DNA of 64,000 nucleotides from Pseudochelatococcus contaminans (GCF_014195635.1 NZ_JACICC010000003.1:310001-374000); one strand, 5' to 3'. Shown: positions 53,180 to 62,376, numbered from the stretch's first letter. The notes: a model not told the origin generated them from the letters alone. Numbers and translations are program-made.

Positions 53180-55618
53180 TCAGGTCTTGCTGTCGTCCGT
53201 GAACGGGCGCCCGTCTGCGGCCAGCAGGTTTCCGCGATCTGTCGGATGCCACGGTTCTGCTTCGAATGGTCTTGGCGGTATGAAACCGCGTGCTCGCAGT
53301 TGCTGTAGAATGACCATGTTCAGCTGACTGGTAACGGACGTCGATTCCTGAATATTGCCAACGAAGCAGAACATGTCGAACCGGATCTTGTTGTCGGTGA
53401 ATTCGACAAGGTACGCATTTGGCTCCGGCTGCTTCAGAACTGACGGGTGATTGCGTGCGCAATCCATCATGATCTGGCGGACTTCGTTTTCGTCGGAATT
53501 GTAGGCTACGCCAATCGATATCGTGATGCGCCCCATCTTGCCCGCGTGAAGACGGTTCTTCACCACGCCGGAGACAAGATTCGAATTGGGAATGATTACG
53601 GAGGATCTGTCGAACGTTTCGATCTCTGTAGCGCGGACGTTGATGCGCCGGACGTAACCTTGTTCCGAACCGACGACAACCCAATCTCCCACCCGCACCG
53701 GGCGCTCCCACAGCAGGATCAGGCCGGATACGAAGTTGTTGACGATGGACTGCAAGCCAAAACCCACGCCGACGGATAGCGCGCCAGCCACCAGCGAAAT
53801 GCGGCTCAGGCTGACGCCGAGCTGTGTGCAGGCGAGGGCGATGGCGATGAAGAAGCCGATATAACCGACGGCCGTGCGGATGGAGTTGCGGATGCCGGCG
53901 TCAAAGCCGGTCGTGGGCAGCAATTTGTTTTCCAGCCAGCGCTGCAACGCATGGGTGATGATGCTCACCACTGCGAAAGTCAGAATGGCGCTTGCGATGC
54001 CGATAGGGGAGATGGATATTTCGCCGATGGTGAAGCCGGTCCGGATGGCCTGAACCGGCGCGTAAAGATCGTCCTTTTCCATTCCCCATGGTGCGATGAT
54101 GAGAAGAATGGCAATAATCAGCAGCACGATGTTGATGGCGCCAGCCGTCAGGACGCTCAATTGCTCGACGGAGCGGCGGCGCAGACCAATATTCGTTTGC
54201 AGGAACAGTGAAGCCTTCGATTCGCGGGCAGGCAGTTTCTCCACCAGCTCTTCCGTGAAGACGCGGAGCAGGAAGTAGAAGCCGATGACCGTGAGAATCC
54301 AGATGACCTGGCTGACGATGAACGAGGCGAAGGCGATGTAGCCCGTCGTGACCGCGCAGACGATGGCCAGCACAGCCAGCCAGCCGACGATGGCGGCGAT
54401 GCCCCTGTAGTCCCCTTCCGCGGGGACGTAGGGGCCGAAGTCGTTCGTTTCAGGCTTTTCGCTGTGCTTCATGCCGCGCAGCGCCCAGACCAGAATGCCG
54501 GCGACCACCAGCGCCCACAGCCCGTCGATCAACACCACAAGCGACAGGGCAGCGCCCACGGCGGCGACCGTCGATTGCAGCAGCGTGCCGCCGAGAATCG
54601 CCAACGTGCCAACACTGGTGACGCGCGACAAATGACGCGCGGTTTCGTCATCCACCTCAAGCAACCGCCACGCGCCCAGCTCCGGCGCAAAGAGCGCGTC
54701 TGAAAGCGCCCGCATGAAAATGATGAACACGATGCTGAACAGAAACCACGAAATCACCGGCGCAATACGGCCACCGAGAAGATTCTCCGAATCCAGTGCG
54801 AGGTAGAACACCAGATTTGCACCGGCCACGGGAATTGTGCGGCCCAGCATGAGGCCAAGTGCCTTCACAACTTTTTGCAGCCGGGAGGGGCTGGTGTTGG
54901 AGGGGTCGCGCCATGTGAGGCGCGGCAGAATGCGCAGCCTGACCCAATGCAGGACGATGCCGACGAGGAACGCGCCGAATATGTAGGTGAGGCCGCCGCC
55001 CTCGAAGCGCTGCTTTACATCTGCCGCCCAGTTGCCGAACGCTCTCTGAACGGCGGCCATGTCGCCCGGCAGGGCATCGCCCGCCAGTTTCCACAGCGTG
55101 GGACTCCAGATGCTCATGCTGCGCGCGAACAGGGAACTGGTGAAGGCCGTGCGGCGCAGATCGCTGATGCGCGTCGATAGTTGATTCGCGTGCACCATCA
55201 ACGTTTCAGCCAGTTTCACTCCGGCGTTGAGTTCCGCGAGGGTGGCGCTGGTTTCCGCCCGCTCGTTGATGATGGTCTGGCTTTCTGCCGGAGCGCCTTC
55301 CTCGGGCTTGGCGCCCAACTGTTCAAGCTGCGCATTCAACGCCTGCGCGCGGGGCGTCAACTCGCCGATGATGGTGACGATCTCGGTGGCCAACTCGTCG
55401 ATGCTGTGGCGCATCTGGGACAGATCGGCATCTTGCTGGTTGCCGGCCTCAAGCCGCTTGTCCATGTCTCCAAGCGAGATGTTAATCGCGTTGAGGCGCT
55501 CCATTTGCGGCAGCGGAGCGGTGGCCGCCATCGCTGCTGCAAGACTGGCCCAGACAAACAGCACGAACCCGATCAGAAGCAGGCAATATCGCGGGAGGCT
55601 GAGCGCAGTGTAAGGCAT
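53180..55618 (-). CDS. Large mechanosensitive channel protein (DUF3772 and MscS domain)
   Basis: An 812-residue inner-membrane protein. It has an N-terminal signal or span, a periplasmic helical region with the DUF3772 pattern (residues about 120-185), about ten further spans, and a C-terminal MscS domain ('ALSVGVGFGLQSIVNNFVSG', then 'RPVRVGDWVVVGSEQGYVRRINVRATEIET' as region about 630-690). The pore-helix glycine/alanine pattern is intact. Such channels release solutes on osmotic downshock. It stands alone in its transcript. Confidence 0.92.
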   Translation of the reverse strand: MPYTALSLPRYCLLLIGFVLFVWASLAAAMAATAPLPQMERLNAINISLGDMDKRLEAGNQQDADLSQMRHSIDELATEIVTIIGELTPRAQALNAQLEQLGAKPEEGAPAESQTIINERAETSATLAELNAGVKLAETLMVHANQLSTRISDLRRTAFTSSLFARSMSIWSPTLWKLAGDALPGDMAAVQRAFGNWAADVKQRFEGGGLTYIFGAFLVGIVLHWVRLRILPRLTWRDPSNTSPSRLQKVVKALGLMLGRTIPVAGANLVFYLALDSENLLGGRIAPVISWFLFSIVFIIFMRALSDALFAPELGAWRLLEVDDETARHLSRVTSVGTLAILGGTLLQSTVAAVGAALSLVVLIDGLWALVVAGILVWALRGMKHSEKPETNDFGPYVPAEGDYRGIAAIVGWLAVLAIVCAVTTGYIAFASFIVSQVIWILTVIGFYFLLRVFTEELVEKLPARESKASLFLQTNIGLRRRSVEQLSVLTAGAINIVLLIIAILLIIAPWGMEKDDLYAPVQAIRTGFTIGEISISPIGIASAILTFAVVSIITHALQRWLENKLLPTTGFDAGIRNSIRTAVGYIGFFIAIALACTQLGVSLSRISLVAGALSVGVGFGLQSIVNNFVSGLILLWERPVRVGDWVVVGSEQGYVRRINVRATEIETFDRSSVIIPNSNLVSGVVKNRLHAGKMGRITISIGVAYNSDENEVRQIMMDCARNHPSVLKQPEPNAYLVEFTDNKIRFDMFCFVGNIQESTSVTSQLNMVILQQLRARGFIPPRPFEAEPWHPTDRGNLLAADGRPFTDDSKT

Positions 55619-55925
55619 AGCTGAAGATTATCCCTGCAAATCCGTGGCCGGATCAGTGAAATTCTGCCGCAACGATAAATCAAATTATCCCGAAGGCCTA
55701 CCGTCGCACGCCATCTTTTGCATGAATCAGTTTTCGTTCAACTCAGGCGATGATGTGAACGTCAGTGCCACGGAAACGTAGTGTTTTATAATGTGGCATA
55801 ATTTGTCGCGATTTGACGATGCGTCACTATAACCGACATCACCCTGGCGCTGTACTTGACTTGAGCGCTCACGGGTATTTTCGGAACTGATGCGGCTGTG
55901 CGCTTCCCGGTCAGCGGCCGGGTGG
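55619..55925. other. Gene-free region between the mechanosensitive channel and L,D-transpeptidase genes
   Basis: About 300 bases, moderately AT-rich, with no supported gene. It should hold the promoter of the channel gene (minus). A TTGACT word near 55858 has no fitting -10. I see nothing else definite. Confidence 0.4.
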
Positions 55926-55954
55926 CCTGACGGGCAGGGTGCCCGCCCGTCAGG
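55926..55954 (-). terminator. Hairpin after the L,D-transpeptidase gene
   Basis: CCTGACGGGC (55926-55935) and GCCCGTCAGG (55945-55954) form a perfect 10-bp stem with a nine-base loop just past the stop codon. It lacks a T run on the minus strand. Confidence 0.6.
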
Positions 55955-55964
55955 AAGACGCGTA

Positions 55965-56645
55965 TCAGAAACCGGCCAGCTCGGGCGGCAGCTCGGCTTC
56001 GAGCACGACGACCTTGGTGCCGATCGGCACGCGGTCATGCAGATCGATGATGTCCTGATTCAGCAGGCGGATGCAGCCGCTCGACATGGACTGGCCAATC
56101 GACAGCGGATCGTTGGTGCCGTGGATGCGGTAGAGCGTGTCGCGGTCGCCCTGATAAAGATACAGCGCGCGGGCACCCATGGGGTTTTCGAGGCTGGGCG
56201 GCATGCCGCGGCGGTATTCTTCCAGCTCCGGCTGGCGCTTGATCATCTCGGCGGGCGGCGTCCACGTGGGCCATACGGCCTTGCGGCGAATCGTGGCGCG
56301 GCCATCCCAGTCGAACCCGGCGCGGCCGACACCTACGCCGTAGCGGATGGCGCGGCCTTCCGGGCGCACGAGATAGAGGAAGTGGTTGGCGGGGTCGATG
56401 ACGATCGTGCCCGGCTGCTCATCCGTCGGATAAGCAACTTCACGGCGCAGCAACTCCGGCCGGATCTGGGTCAGATCGACGGCGGGGATGGGGAAACGCT
56501 CATGCGGCAGGGCGGCGTACATCTGGTAGTAGTGCGGTTCGATCGCCGGCAGCACGGGTTCCGCCACCCGCGGTTGCGTGGATGCGCAAGCAGCGAGAGA
56601 CAGGGGAGCGCCGATGACAAACAGGCGTCTGCTGATCACGAACAT
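55965..56645 (-). CDS. L,D-transpeptidase (YkuD domain), lipoprotein
   Basis: A 226-residue cell-wall enzyme that makes L,D cross-links in peptidoglycan or attaches proteins to it. The N-terminus has a lipoprotein signal ending 'PLSLAAC'. The YkuD catalytic motif is complete: '[20 protein letters not shown]' with the active-site histidine, serine-glycine and cysteine. ATG at 56645 has GAGGAAA upstream; the frame is open to 56756 with no good start. Longer proline-rich linkers seen in some homologues are absent. Confidence 0.93.
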   Translation of the reverse strand: MFVISRRLFVIGAPLSLAACASTQPRVAEPVLPAIEPHYYQMYAALPHERFPIPAVDLTQIRPELLRREVAYPTDEQPGTIVIDPANHFLYLVRPEGRAIRYGVGVGRAGFDWDGRATIRRKAVWPTWTPPAEMIKRQPELEEYRRGMPPSLENPMGARALYLYQGDRDTLYRIHGTNDPLSIGQSMSSGCIRLLNQDIIDLHDRVPIGTKVVVLEAELPPELAGF

Positions 56646-56959
56646 TATTTCCTCGAAACTGGATGAGAGCACCTTACCCCTCGTCGCCAGCGACGGGTAA
56701 AGCGCACCCGCGCCGGATCGGCGCTTCAGGGTGGAAGGTCCAAAAAATCTATTCAACTAACCGGCGGCACGGTTTGTTGGTTCCGGCCTCTCGCGAAGTG
56801 AAGGCAATTTCATGGCACGCGAAGATGACGGACGCCCGACACGTCATAGTTGAACCCAAATACGTTAACGTGTGGTATTTCAGGCACAAAAATCAGTGAC
56901 TTCGCTTCACGTCCGCGTGAGGGAGCCGAAGTGGGAGGCGTGAAATAGGAAAATAGTCC
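56646..56959. other. Gene-free region upstream of the phage-like cassette
   Basis: About 310 bases between the L,D-transpeptidase gene and the cassette promoter. Contains the promoter side of the minus-strand gene. No gene, repeat or tRNA is seen; in particular no tRNA that could have served as a prophage attachment site. Confidence 0.45.
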
Positions 56960-56988
56960 TTGACAGCGTGACGCTGGTTTGCTATGGT
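56960..56988 (+). promoter_or_regulatory. Promoter upstream of the phage-like cassette
   Basis: A perfect -35 TTGACA (56960-56965), a 17-base spacer and TATGGT (56983-56988) make a good sigma-70-type promoter. Transcription would start near 56995. Confidence 0.75.
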
Positions 56989-57015
56989 TCTTACATGCTC
57001 CAAAAGTGTGTCCGG

Positions 57016-57050
57016 AACCCGCCGTCGTTCGCGACGGGCGGGTTTCTTTT
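57016..57050 (+). terminator. Attenuator-like terminator before the cassette
   Basis: AACCCGCCGTCG (57016-57027) pairs with the right arm 57032-57044 (one bulged G) across a TTCG loop and is followed by TCTTTT. It lies about 25-55 bases after the predicted start point and 50 bases ahead of the first cassette gene, so most transcripts from the promoter would end here unless readthrough is allowed. The short product (about 55 bases) could also be an RNA in its own right. Confidence 0.72.
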
Positions 57051-57099
57051 TGGGCGCGGGCGCCGTGTGCAATGCATTGCGACCTGCGAGGGAGGAATC

Positions 57100-57705
57100 A
57101 TGCCTCGACCAGACCGTGCCGGTGCGAAACCGGGCAGCGACGCCGCATGGGCGGAGGCGCGGCGGCTCTACGAACAAACCGATGCGCCCGCGCGGGACAT
57201 TGCCGCGCTGCTCGGCAAGGACAATGCGCGGGGGCTCGCCAGCATCGCCAGCCGGTGCGGCTGGAAACGGGTTGGCAGGACCGGGCCGGAGAAAACGGAT
57301 GTAAAGACGGAGGGCGCGCGCAAGGGAAGCGTCGATACGGCGGCGGCAAAACGGACGTTGCCCGCCAGCAGCCGGCAGGTGTTGATCCGCAAACTGGAAC
57401 GGACGGTGGCGCGGGAGATCGGCGCCATCGATGCGCGGTTGCGAAAATATTCCGTTGGGGACAAAGGCGACTCGCAGGGCGTCGACCACGAGCGCCACGC
57501 CAAGGCGCTGGCAACGCTGGCGCGCACCCTGCGCGAACTGGCGGCCATCGACAGGGCGGAAACGCCGGATCGGGACATGACGCGCGCGGATGCGGACAGG
57601 GCGGAGGATGAAGAGGATGACGCGTTCCCCCGTGACGCCGACGCGCTCCGCGAAACGCTTGCGCAACGCCTTGCGCAATTGTCTGGCGGCCGGAAAGCTC
57701 GATGA
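57100..57705 (+). CDS. Small terminase-like protein of GTA/phage type
   Basis: A 201-residue, charged protein. The N-terminal half has a helix-turn-helix-like segment ('ARRLYEQTDAPARDIAALLG' at residues about 23-42, then 'IASRCGWKRVG'), the rest is helical and ends in an acidic and arginine-rich part. Position right before the large terminase matches the TerS gene (gp1) of the Rhodobacter-type GTA. The match is by context and motif, not full similarity. GGGAGG precedes ATG 57100. It overlaps the terminase gene by 89 bases. Confidence 0.68.
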   Translation: MPRPDRAGAKPGSDAAWAEARRLYEQTDAPARDIAALLGKDNARGLASIASRCGWKRVGRTGPEKTDVKTEGARKGSVDTAAAKRTLPASSRQVLIRKLERTVAREIGAIDARLRKYSVGDKGDSQGVDHERHAKALATLARTLRELAAIDRAETPDRDMTRADADRAEDEEDDAFPRDADALRETLAQRLAQLSGGRKAR

Positions 57706-58987
57706 GTTTCTGGCCGGCTGCGATGCGCGGGCGCTGACTTTTCTGATGCATGCGTGGAGCGACGTCTGGGCGCGCGACGACCAGCTGCCGCCGACCGGCG
57801 CGCAGGGCGGCGGCGACTGGACCATATGGCTGGTGGTCGGCGGGCGCGGTGCTGGCAAGACCCGTACTGGCGCGGAATGGGTGCGCGGGCTGGCGCAGGG
57901 CATGCCGCCGTTCGCGCCGGAGCCGGTGGAGCGCATCGCGCTCGTGGGCGAGACCATCGCCGATGCGCGTGAGGTGATGGTGGAGGGGGTGTCCGGCGTG
58001 CTCGCCGTGCATCCGCGCCACGAGCGCCCGACTTGGATACCGACGCGCCGCCGCCTGGAATGGCCCAATGGCGCGGTCGCGCAGGTGTTTTCGGCTGAAG
58101 ATCCGGAGGCGCTGCGCGGGCCACAGTTCGGGGCCGCGTGGTGCGACGAGCTGTGCAAATGGCGGCATGCGGAGGAAACGTGGGACATGTTGCAGTTCGG
58201 CCTGCGGCTTGGGCGGCAACCGCGTGAACTGGTGACGACCACGCCCCGGCCCGTGCCGTTGTTTCGCAAACTCCTGGCGGATCCGCGTGCGGCGGTGACG
58301 CGGGCGGCGACGCGGGCCAATGCGTGGAACCTCGCGCCGGCGTTTCTCGATACCGTGGTCGGCAAATATGCCGGGACGCGGCTGGGGCGGCAGGAACTCG
58401 ACGGCGAACTGATCGCGGAACGGGCGGACGCACTCTGGACGCGCGACATGATCGACACGGCGCGGGCCGATGCCGCCCCGCCGCTGACGCGCATCGTGGT
58501 GGCGGTCGATCCGCCTGCAACATCCGGCCGCCGTGCCGACGCTTGCGGGCTGGTGGCGGCAGGGGTGGATGCATGCGGGCAATATTGGGTGATCGAGGAT
58601 GCCACTATCGAACGCGCGCGTCCCGCTGAATGGGCGGCGCGGGCGCTGGCGCTCTATCATCGCCACCGGGCCGACGCGCTTGTTGTCGAGGTGAATCAGG
58701 GTGGCGAGATGGCGGCGGCGGTTATCGCGGGCGTCGATGCATCCGTGCCCGTGACGCCGGTGCGGGCGACACGCGGCAAATACCTGCGCGCGGAACCCGT
58801 GGCGGCGCTCTACGAGCAAGGCAGGGTGCGCCACGCGGCGGCGTTTCCGGCGCTGGAAGACGAGATGGCGGATTTTGGCCCCGGTGGCCTCTCAAGCGGC
58901 CGCTCGCCCGACCGGCTCGATGCGCTGGTCTGGGCCATTACCGCCTTGGGGGTGAAGGGGGGTGAGCCACGCGTGCGAACGTTGTGA
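57617..58987 (+). CDS. Large terminase subunit (GTA gp2/DNA-packaging type)
   Basis: A 456-residue packaging motor. The ATPase half has Walker A 'VVGGRGAGKTRTG' and Walker B with coupling glutamate 'AAWCDELCKW'; the nuclease half has the acidic motifs 'IVVAVDPPATSG', 'ALVVEVNQGG' and 'SPDRLDALVWA'. All are intact, so the motor should be functional. ATG at 57617 has GGAGG nine bases upstream. The last nine codons lie inside the first copy of a tandem repeat that continues downstream. Confidence 0.9.
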   Translation: MTRSPVTPTRSAKRLRNALRNCLAAGKLDEFLAGCDARALTFLMHAWSDVWARDDQLPPTGAQGGGDWTIWLVVGGRGAGKTRTGAEWVRGLAQGMPPFAPEPVERIALVGETIADAREVMVEGVSGVLAVHPRHERPTWIPTRRRLEWPNGAVAQVFSAEDPEALRGPQFGAAWCDELCKWRHAEETWDMLQFGLRLGRQPRELVTTTPRPVPLFRKLLADPRAAVTRAATRANAWNLAPAFLDTVVGKYAGTRLGRQELDGELIAERADALWTRDMIDTARADAAPPLTRIVVAVDPPATSGRRADACGLVAAGVDACGQYWVIEDATIERARPAEWAARALALYHRHRADALVVEVNQGGEMAAAVIAGVDASVPVTPVRATRGKYLRAEPVAALYEQGRVRHAAAFPALEDEMADFGPGGLSSGRSPDRLDALVWAITALGVKGGEPRVRTL

Positions 58988-59257
58988 TCGCTCCGGTGAA
59001 GCCTGAGCACGCTGCCCCTTCACCTTTTTTGTGAAGACAACCTCGCATTGGCTCGGGCGCGCATTCGCGCTTGCCGCGCTTTGCGCGGAGAGGAGGTGAG
59101 CCACGCGTGCGGACGTTGTGATCGCTCCGATGAAGCGGGTGCATGCTGCCCCTTCACCTTTTTTATGAAGACAGCCTCGCATTGGCTTGGGCGCGCGTTC
59201 GCGCTTGCTGGGCTTTGCGCGGAGCGGGGCGCCAGCCGCGTGTGCGGGCGTTGTGAT
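58961..59257. repeat. 134-bp tandem repeat, two full copies and a partial third
   Basis: Copy 1 (58961-59094) and copy 2 (59095-59228) are each exactly 134 bases and about 90 percent identical by eye. A degenerate third copy (59229-59257) keeps about 29 bases. Each full copy begins GGTGAGCCACGCGTGCG and holds a CTTCAC/GTGAAG hairpin around a T run. Copy 1 starts within the terminase gene and supplies its stop. No gene is credible in the repeat, though frames stay open on the minus strand. This fills the gap between terminase and the next gene. Confidence 0.9.
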
Positions 59258-59289
59258 GAGATGGCCGATTGGTCTTGTGGGAGGGTGGC

Positions 59290-59916
59290 ATGAGCGATTC
59301 ATATGGTGCCGGCGGTGGGGTTTCCGACAATATGACCGCCAGCATCGAGGCGACGCGGGAGGCGATGCTCGACCTTGAAAATGTCGCTGAGCGCTTCGGC
59401 AATACCGTTACCGGCGTGTTCTCGCGCGCGGTGGTCAACGGCAAGCAGTTCGATGACGTTATCCGCTCGCTCGGAACCCGGCTGACGCAGATGGCCTTGC
59501 AGGCTGCGCTCAAGCCGCTGGAGTCGGCGATCACATCCAGTCTCGGCGGGGTGCTCGACAAGGGCATCGGCTCGCTGTCGTCGGCGCTTTCGGGAAATCT
59601 GTTGTCGGCCAGCGCGGCGGGCAATGTCATTACCGGAGGCGCGGTGCGGCCCTTCGCGGACGGCGGTGTCATCGCCGCGCCGACCTATTTTCCGCTGGGG
59701 CGCGGAACGGGCCTTATGGGCGAGAAGGGGGCGGAGGCCATCATGCCGCTGGCGCGCGGACCGGACGGCAAACTCGGCGTGCAGGCCGCAGGTGGCAGGG
59801 GCGCAACCGTGAACGTCACCATCAATGCGCAGGACGTGGAAAGCTTCCGACGCTCGGAAACGCAGGTCGCAGCCGCGCTGGCGCGGGCCGTCGCACGCGG
59901 GGGGCGCGGGTTGTGA
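59290..59916 (+). CDS. Short phage tail tape-measure-like protein (GTA gp11 type)
   Basis: A 208-residue protein. The N-terminal helical part 'NVAERFGNTVTGVFSRAVVN' is followed by 'LTQMALQAALKPLESAI', a hydrophobic glycine/serine-rich stretch, and 'FADGGVIAAPTYFPLG...GEKGAEAIMPL', the pattern found at the C-terminal end of tape-measure proteins and in the short gp11 of alphaproteobacterial GTAs. ATG 59290 has GGGAGG upstream. In known GTA clusters this gene is well downstream of the capsid gene; here it lies between terminase and portal. Confidence 0.8.
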   Translation: MSDSYGAGGGVSDNMTASIEATREAMLDLENVAERFGNTVTGVFSRAVVNGKQFDDVIRSLGTRLTQMALQAALKPLESAITSSLGGVLDKGIGSLSSALSGNLLSASAAGNVITGGAVRPFADGGVIAAPTYFPLGRGTGLMGEKGAEAIMPLARGPDGKLGVQAAGGRGATVNVTINAQDVESFRRSETQVAAALARAVARGGRGL

Positions 59917-60079
59917 GGCGATCCTCGGCAGCGTCGGCGGCTGTTCAACGGCTGTCGTTGGAGCGCTTGCTCTGACGGCATCGGGGCGGGCGCTAGAGAG
60001 CCGCTATTTTTCAGCAAGTTACGTTCGGTTTGGCGGGTCGGCCTGAACGCAGGCTGCTCCATTTTAACGGGATCATGTC

Positions 60080-61324
60080 ATGGCTTCATTCATCAACCGC
60101 CTGTTCGGCGGGGGAGGGCGCACGCGCGCGCCCGATAGGCCCGCAGAGGGGGCGGAACCGCCGGCCACGGAGCGCAAGGCGTCGCGTGCGGCGATGTTCG
60201 CGGTTTCCGGGCTGGGCAGGCCGGTGTGGACGCCGCGCGACTACACGGCGCTGGCGCGGGAAGGCTTCCAGCGCAACGCCATCGTGCATCGCTGCGTGCG
60301 GCTGATCGCTGAATCGGCGGCGTCGGTGCCGCTGATGCTGCGCGACGGGCGGCGCGAATATGACGACCATCCCCTGCTGGCGCTGCTGACGCGGCCCAAC
60401 CCGCGTGAAACCGGGGCGGCGCTGATGGAGGCGGTGTACGGGCATCTGCTGATCGCGGGCAATGCCTATGTCGAGGCCGTGCTGCTGGATGGCGCGCCGC
60501 GCGAATTGTACGCCCTGCGGCCCGACCGCATGCAGGTGGCGCCGGGGCCGGATGGCTGGCCGGCGGCCTACGATTATCGCGCCGGCACGCAGACGGTGCG
60601 CTTCCATCAAAGCGGCGACGTGCCGCCGATCCTGCATCTGCGGCTGTTTCACCCGGCGGATGACCATTATGGCCTCTCGCCCATGGAGGCGGCGGCGGTG
60701 GCGCTGGATATTCATAACGCCTCGGCGAGCTGGAACAAGGCGCTGCTGGACAACGCGGCGCGGCCTTCCGGCGCGCTGGTTTATGCCGGGCCGGACGGGG
60801 CGAACCTCACGGATGCGCAGTTCGAGCGGCTGAAGCAGGAGCTTGAGGCGCAATTTCAGGGCGTGGCCAATGCCGGCAGGCCGCTGCTGCTGGAAGGCGG
60901 GCTGGACTGGCGGCAATTGTCGCTGACGCCTGCGGAAATGGACTTCATGGAAGCCCGCGCGGCGGCAGTGCGCGAGATCGCGCTGGCGTTCGGCGTGCCG
61001 CCGCTGATGCTCGGCCTGCCGGGCGATTCCACCTACGCCAATTATGCCGAAGCCAACCGCGCCTTCTGGCGGCAAACGGTGATTCCGCTGGTGCGGCGCA
61101 CGGCACAGGCCTTGGCGCACTGGCTGACACCGGGGTTCGCGAATGCCGGCGCGCGCGGCGGGCTGACGCTGGAGCCGGACCTCGACGGCATCGAGGCGCT
61201 GGCGGGCGAGCGCGAGGCGTTGTGGCGGCGCGTCTCGGCGGCGGATTTCCTCACCGACGACGAAAAACGCGAGGCCGTCGGCTATGGCCGCAGAACGGCG
61301 GGAGGGCCTCGTGAACGGCATTGA
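60080..61324 (+). CDS. HK97-family portal protein
   Basis: A 414-residue portal subunit; twelve copies form the DNA entry ring of the capsid. Family features are 'HRCVRLIAESAASVPLML', 'LLTRPNP', 'GNAYVEAVL', 'LHLRLFHPADDHYGLSPMEAA' and 'FGVPPLMLGLPGDSTYANYAEA'. It appears full length and uninterrupted. A 163-base gap separates it from the tape-measure-like gene, while the next gene overlaps its end. Confidence 0.92.
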   Translation: MASFINRLFGGGGRTRAPDRPAEGAEPPATERKASRAAMFAVSGLGRPVWTPRDYTALAREGFQRNAIVHRCVRLIAESAASVPLMLRDGRREYDDHPLLALLTRPNPRETGAALMEAVYGHLLIAGNAYVEAVLLDGAPRELYALRPDRMQVAPGPDGWPAAYDYRAGTQTVRFHQSGDVPPILHLRLFHPADDHYGLSPMEAAAVALDIHNASASWNKALLDNAARPSGALVYAGPDGANLTDAQFERLKQELEAQFQGVANAGRPLLLEGGLDWRQLSLTPAEMDFMEARAAAVREIALAFGVPPLMLGLPGDSTYANYAEANRAFWRQTVIPLVRRTAQALAHWLTPGFANAGARGGLTLEPDLDGIEALAGEREALWRRVSAADFLTDDEKREAVGYGRRTAGGPRERH

Positions 61325-61544
61325 CGCGGGCGGGCTTTCAGTCGTCGAGCAGGTGACGGCCAGCTTCGTGGCGCGCGGCGACCTGGCGCATCTGGCGCTG
61401 CTGCTGTGGGCGCTGGCTGCCTCGCTGTTGCTGGTCGCGACCTTTCGCGAACTGGCCAGCGCCAACCGGCGGTTCGACGCGTTCGTGCGCGAACTCGCCC
61501 GTTTCAACACCCGGCATGACCGGCACACCGATGCATCATCATGA
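61311..61544 (+). CDS. Small single-span protein of the head cassette
   Basis: A 77-residue protein with one hydrophobic span (about residues 26-44, 'LALLLWALAASLLLVATF') followed by a charged helical tail. I choose GTG 61311 because GGGAGGG lies upstream; an ATG at 61284 would overlap the portal gene by 41 bases. Small proteins of this kind are found between portal and protease in GTA-type clusters; function is unknown. Confidence 0.65.
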   Translation: MNGIDAGGLSVVEQVTASFVARGDLAHLALLLWALAASLLLVATFRELASANRRFDAFVRELARFNTRHDRHTDASS

Positions 61545-61556
61545 AGGAGGCGGCTC

Positions 61557-61802
61557 ATGGCACGCTTGACGATACCCCGTGCGCGGACGGGCAAAACCGC
61601 ATCCGCTGACGCCGCATCCACCCGGGCGGGCAGAGGCGGTTCCACCCGGCGCGGCACGGGCGGGCAGGGAACGGCAGGGCAGGCGCGGGAGGCTATCACG
61701 GGCTTCATCCGCACGCTGGAGCGGCTGGATGCCGCCGCGCCGCGCGCGGGAGCCGGGCCGGTGCAGACCAAGGCCGCCACCCGCGCGCCGGAGGGCGAGT
61801 GA
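61557..61802 (+). CDS. Small basic hypothetical protein of the head cassette
   Basis: An 81-residue, arginine/alanine/glycine-rich protein without recognisable family. A short predicted helix ('AITGFIRTLERLDAA') lies at residues about 46-60. Its stop overlaps the protease start by one base (TGATG), so it is part of the same translational unit. The low-complexity composition could reflect GC-rich drift, but position and spacing favour a real gene. Confidence 0.55.
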   Translation: MARLTIPRARTGKTASADAASTRAGRGGSTRRGTGGQGTAGQAREAITGFIRTLERLDAAAPRAGAGPVQTKAATRAPEGE

Positions 61803-62362
61803 TGCGGCGGAAACTGCCGGAGCCGATACGGATGGAGCCGGAGCGAAAACAGCTTTCCGGCGTGCTCGGCCCCATCGATGGCGAGGGCCGCTTCGAGGGT
61901 TATGCCAGCCTGTTCGGCGTGCCGGACCTTGGCGGCGACATCATCGAGCCCGGCGCATTCAGCCAGACGCTGGCCAAACGCGGCGCGGCGGGCGTGCGGC
62001 TGCTGTGGCAGCACGATCCCGGCGAGCCGCTGGGCGTGTGGCTGTCGTTCCGCGAGGACGAATACGGATTGCGCGCGCGTGGATGCCTCAGCCTCGATGC
62101 GCGGCGGGCGCGCGATGTGCATGCGCTCATCGGCAGCGGGGCGGTGGACGGGCTGTCCATCGGCTTCCGCACCGAACGCGCACGCCGGGAGGCGAACGGC
62201 CTGCGCCGTATCTCCCGGCTCGACCTGTGGGAGGTGTCGGTCGTCACCTTTCCCATGGCCCCGGGGGCGCGGGTGCTGGCCGCGCCGCCCGTCGATACCC
62301 GCGCCGCAACGCCGTTGGCGGAAGCCATCCGGCGCGCGGCGGCGCAGCTTCTTCATCCCTGA
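61802..62362 (+). CDS. HK97-family prohead protease
   Basis: A 186-residue serine protease of family S78 (GTA gp4 type) that processes the capsid protein during assembly. 'GRFEGYASLFGVPDLGGDII', the catalytic histidine in 'LLWQHDPGEP', the serine in 'VDGLSIGFRT' and 'LWEVSVVTFPM' are all present. ATG 61802 has GGAGGG upstream. The capsid gene starts 15 bases after the stop. Confidence 0.92.
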   Translation: MRRKLPEPIRMEPERKQLSGVLGPIDGEGRFEGYASLFGVPDLGGDIIEPGAFSQTLAKRGAAGVRLLWQHDPGEPLGVWLSFREDEYGLRARGCLSLDARRARDVHALIGSGAVDGLSIGFRTERARREANGLRRISRLDLWEVSVVTFPMAPGARVLAAPPVDTRAATPLAEAIRRAAAQLLHP

Positions 62363-62376
62363 ACGGAGAGATCCTC

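Noticed and set aside
58892-59302. Minus-strand open frame of 136 codons through the tandem repeat
   Set aside because: It is internally repeated only because the DNA is, has no start signal, and overlaps the terminase end on the other strand.
59917-60079. Possible missing gene between the tape-measure-like and portal genes
   Set aside because: The 163 bases hold no frame with a ribosome binding site; looks like plain spacer or remnant.
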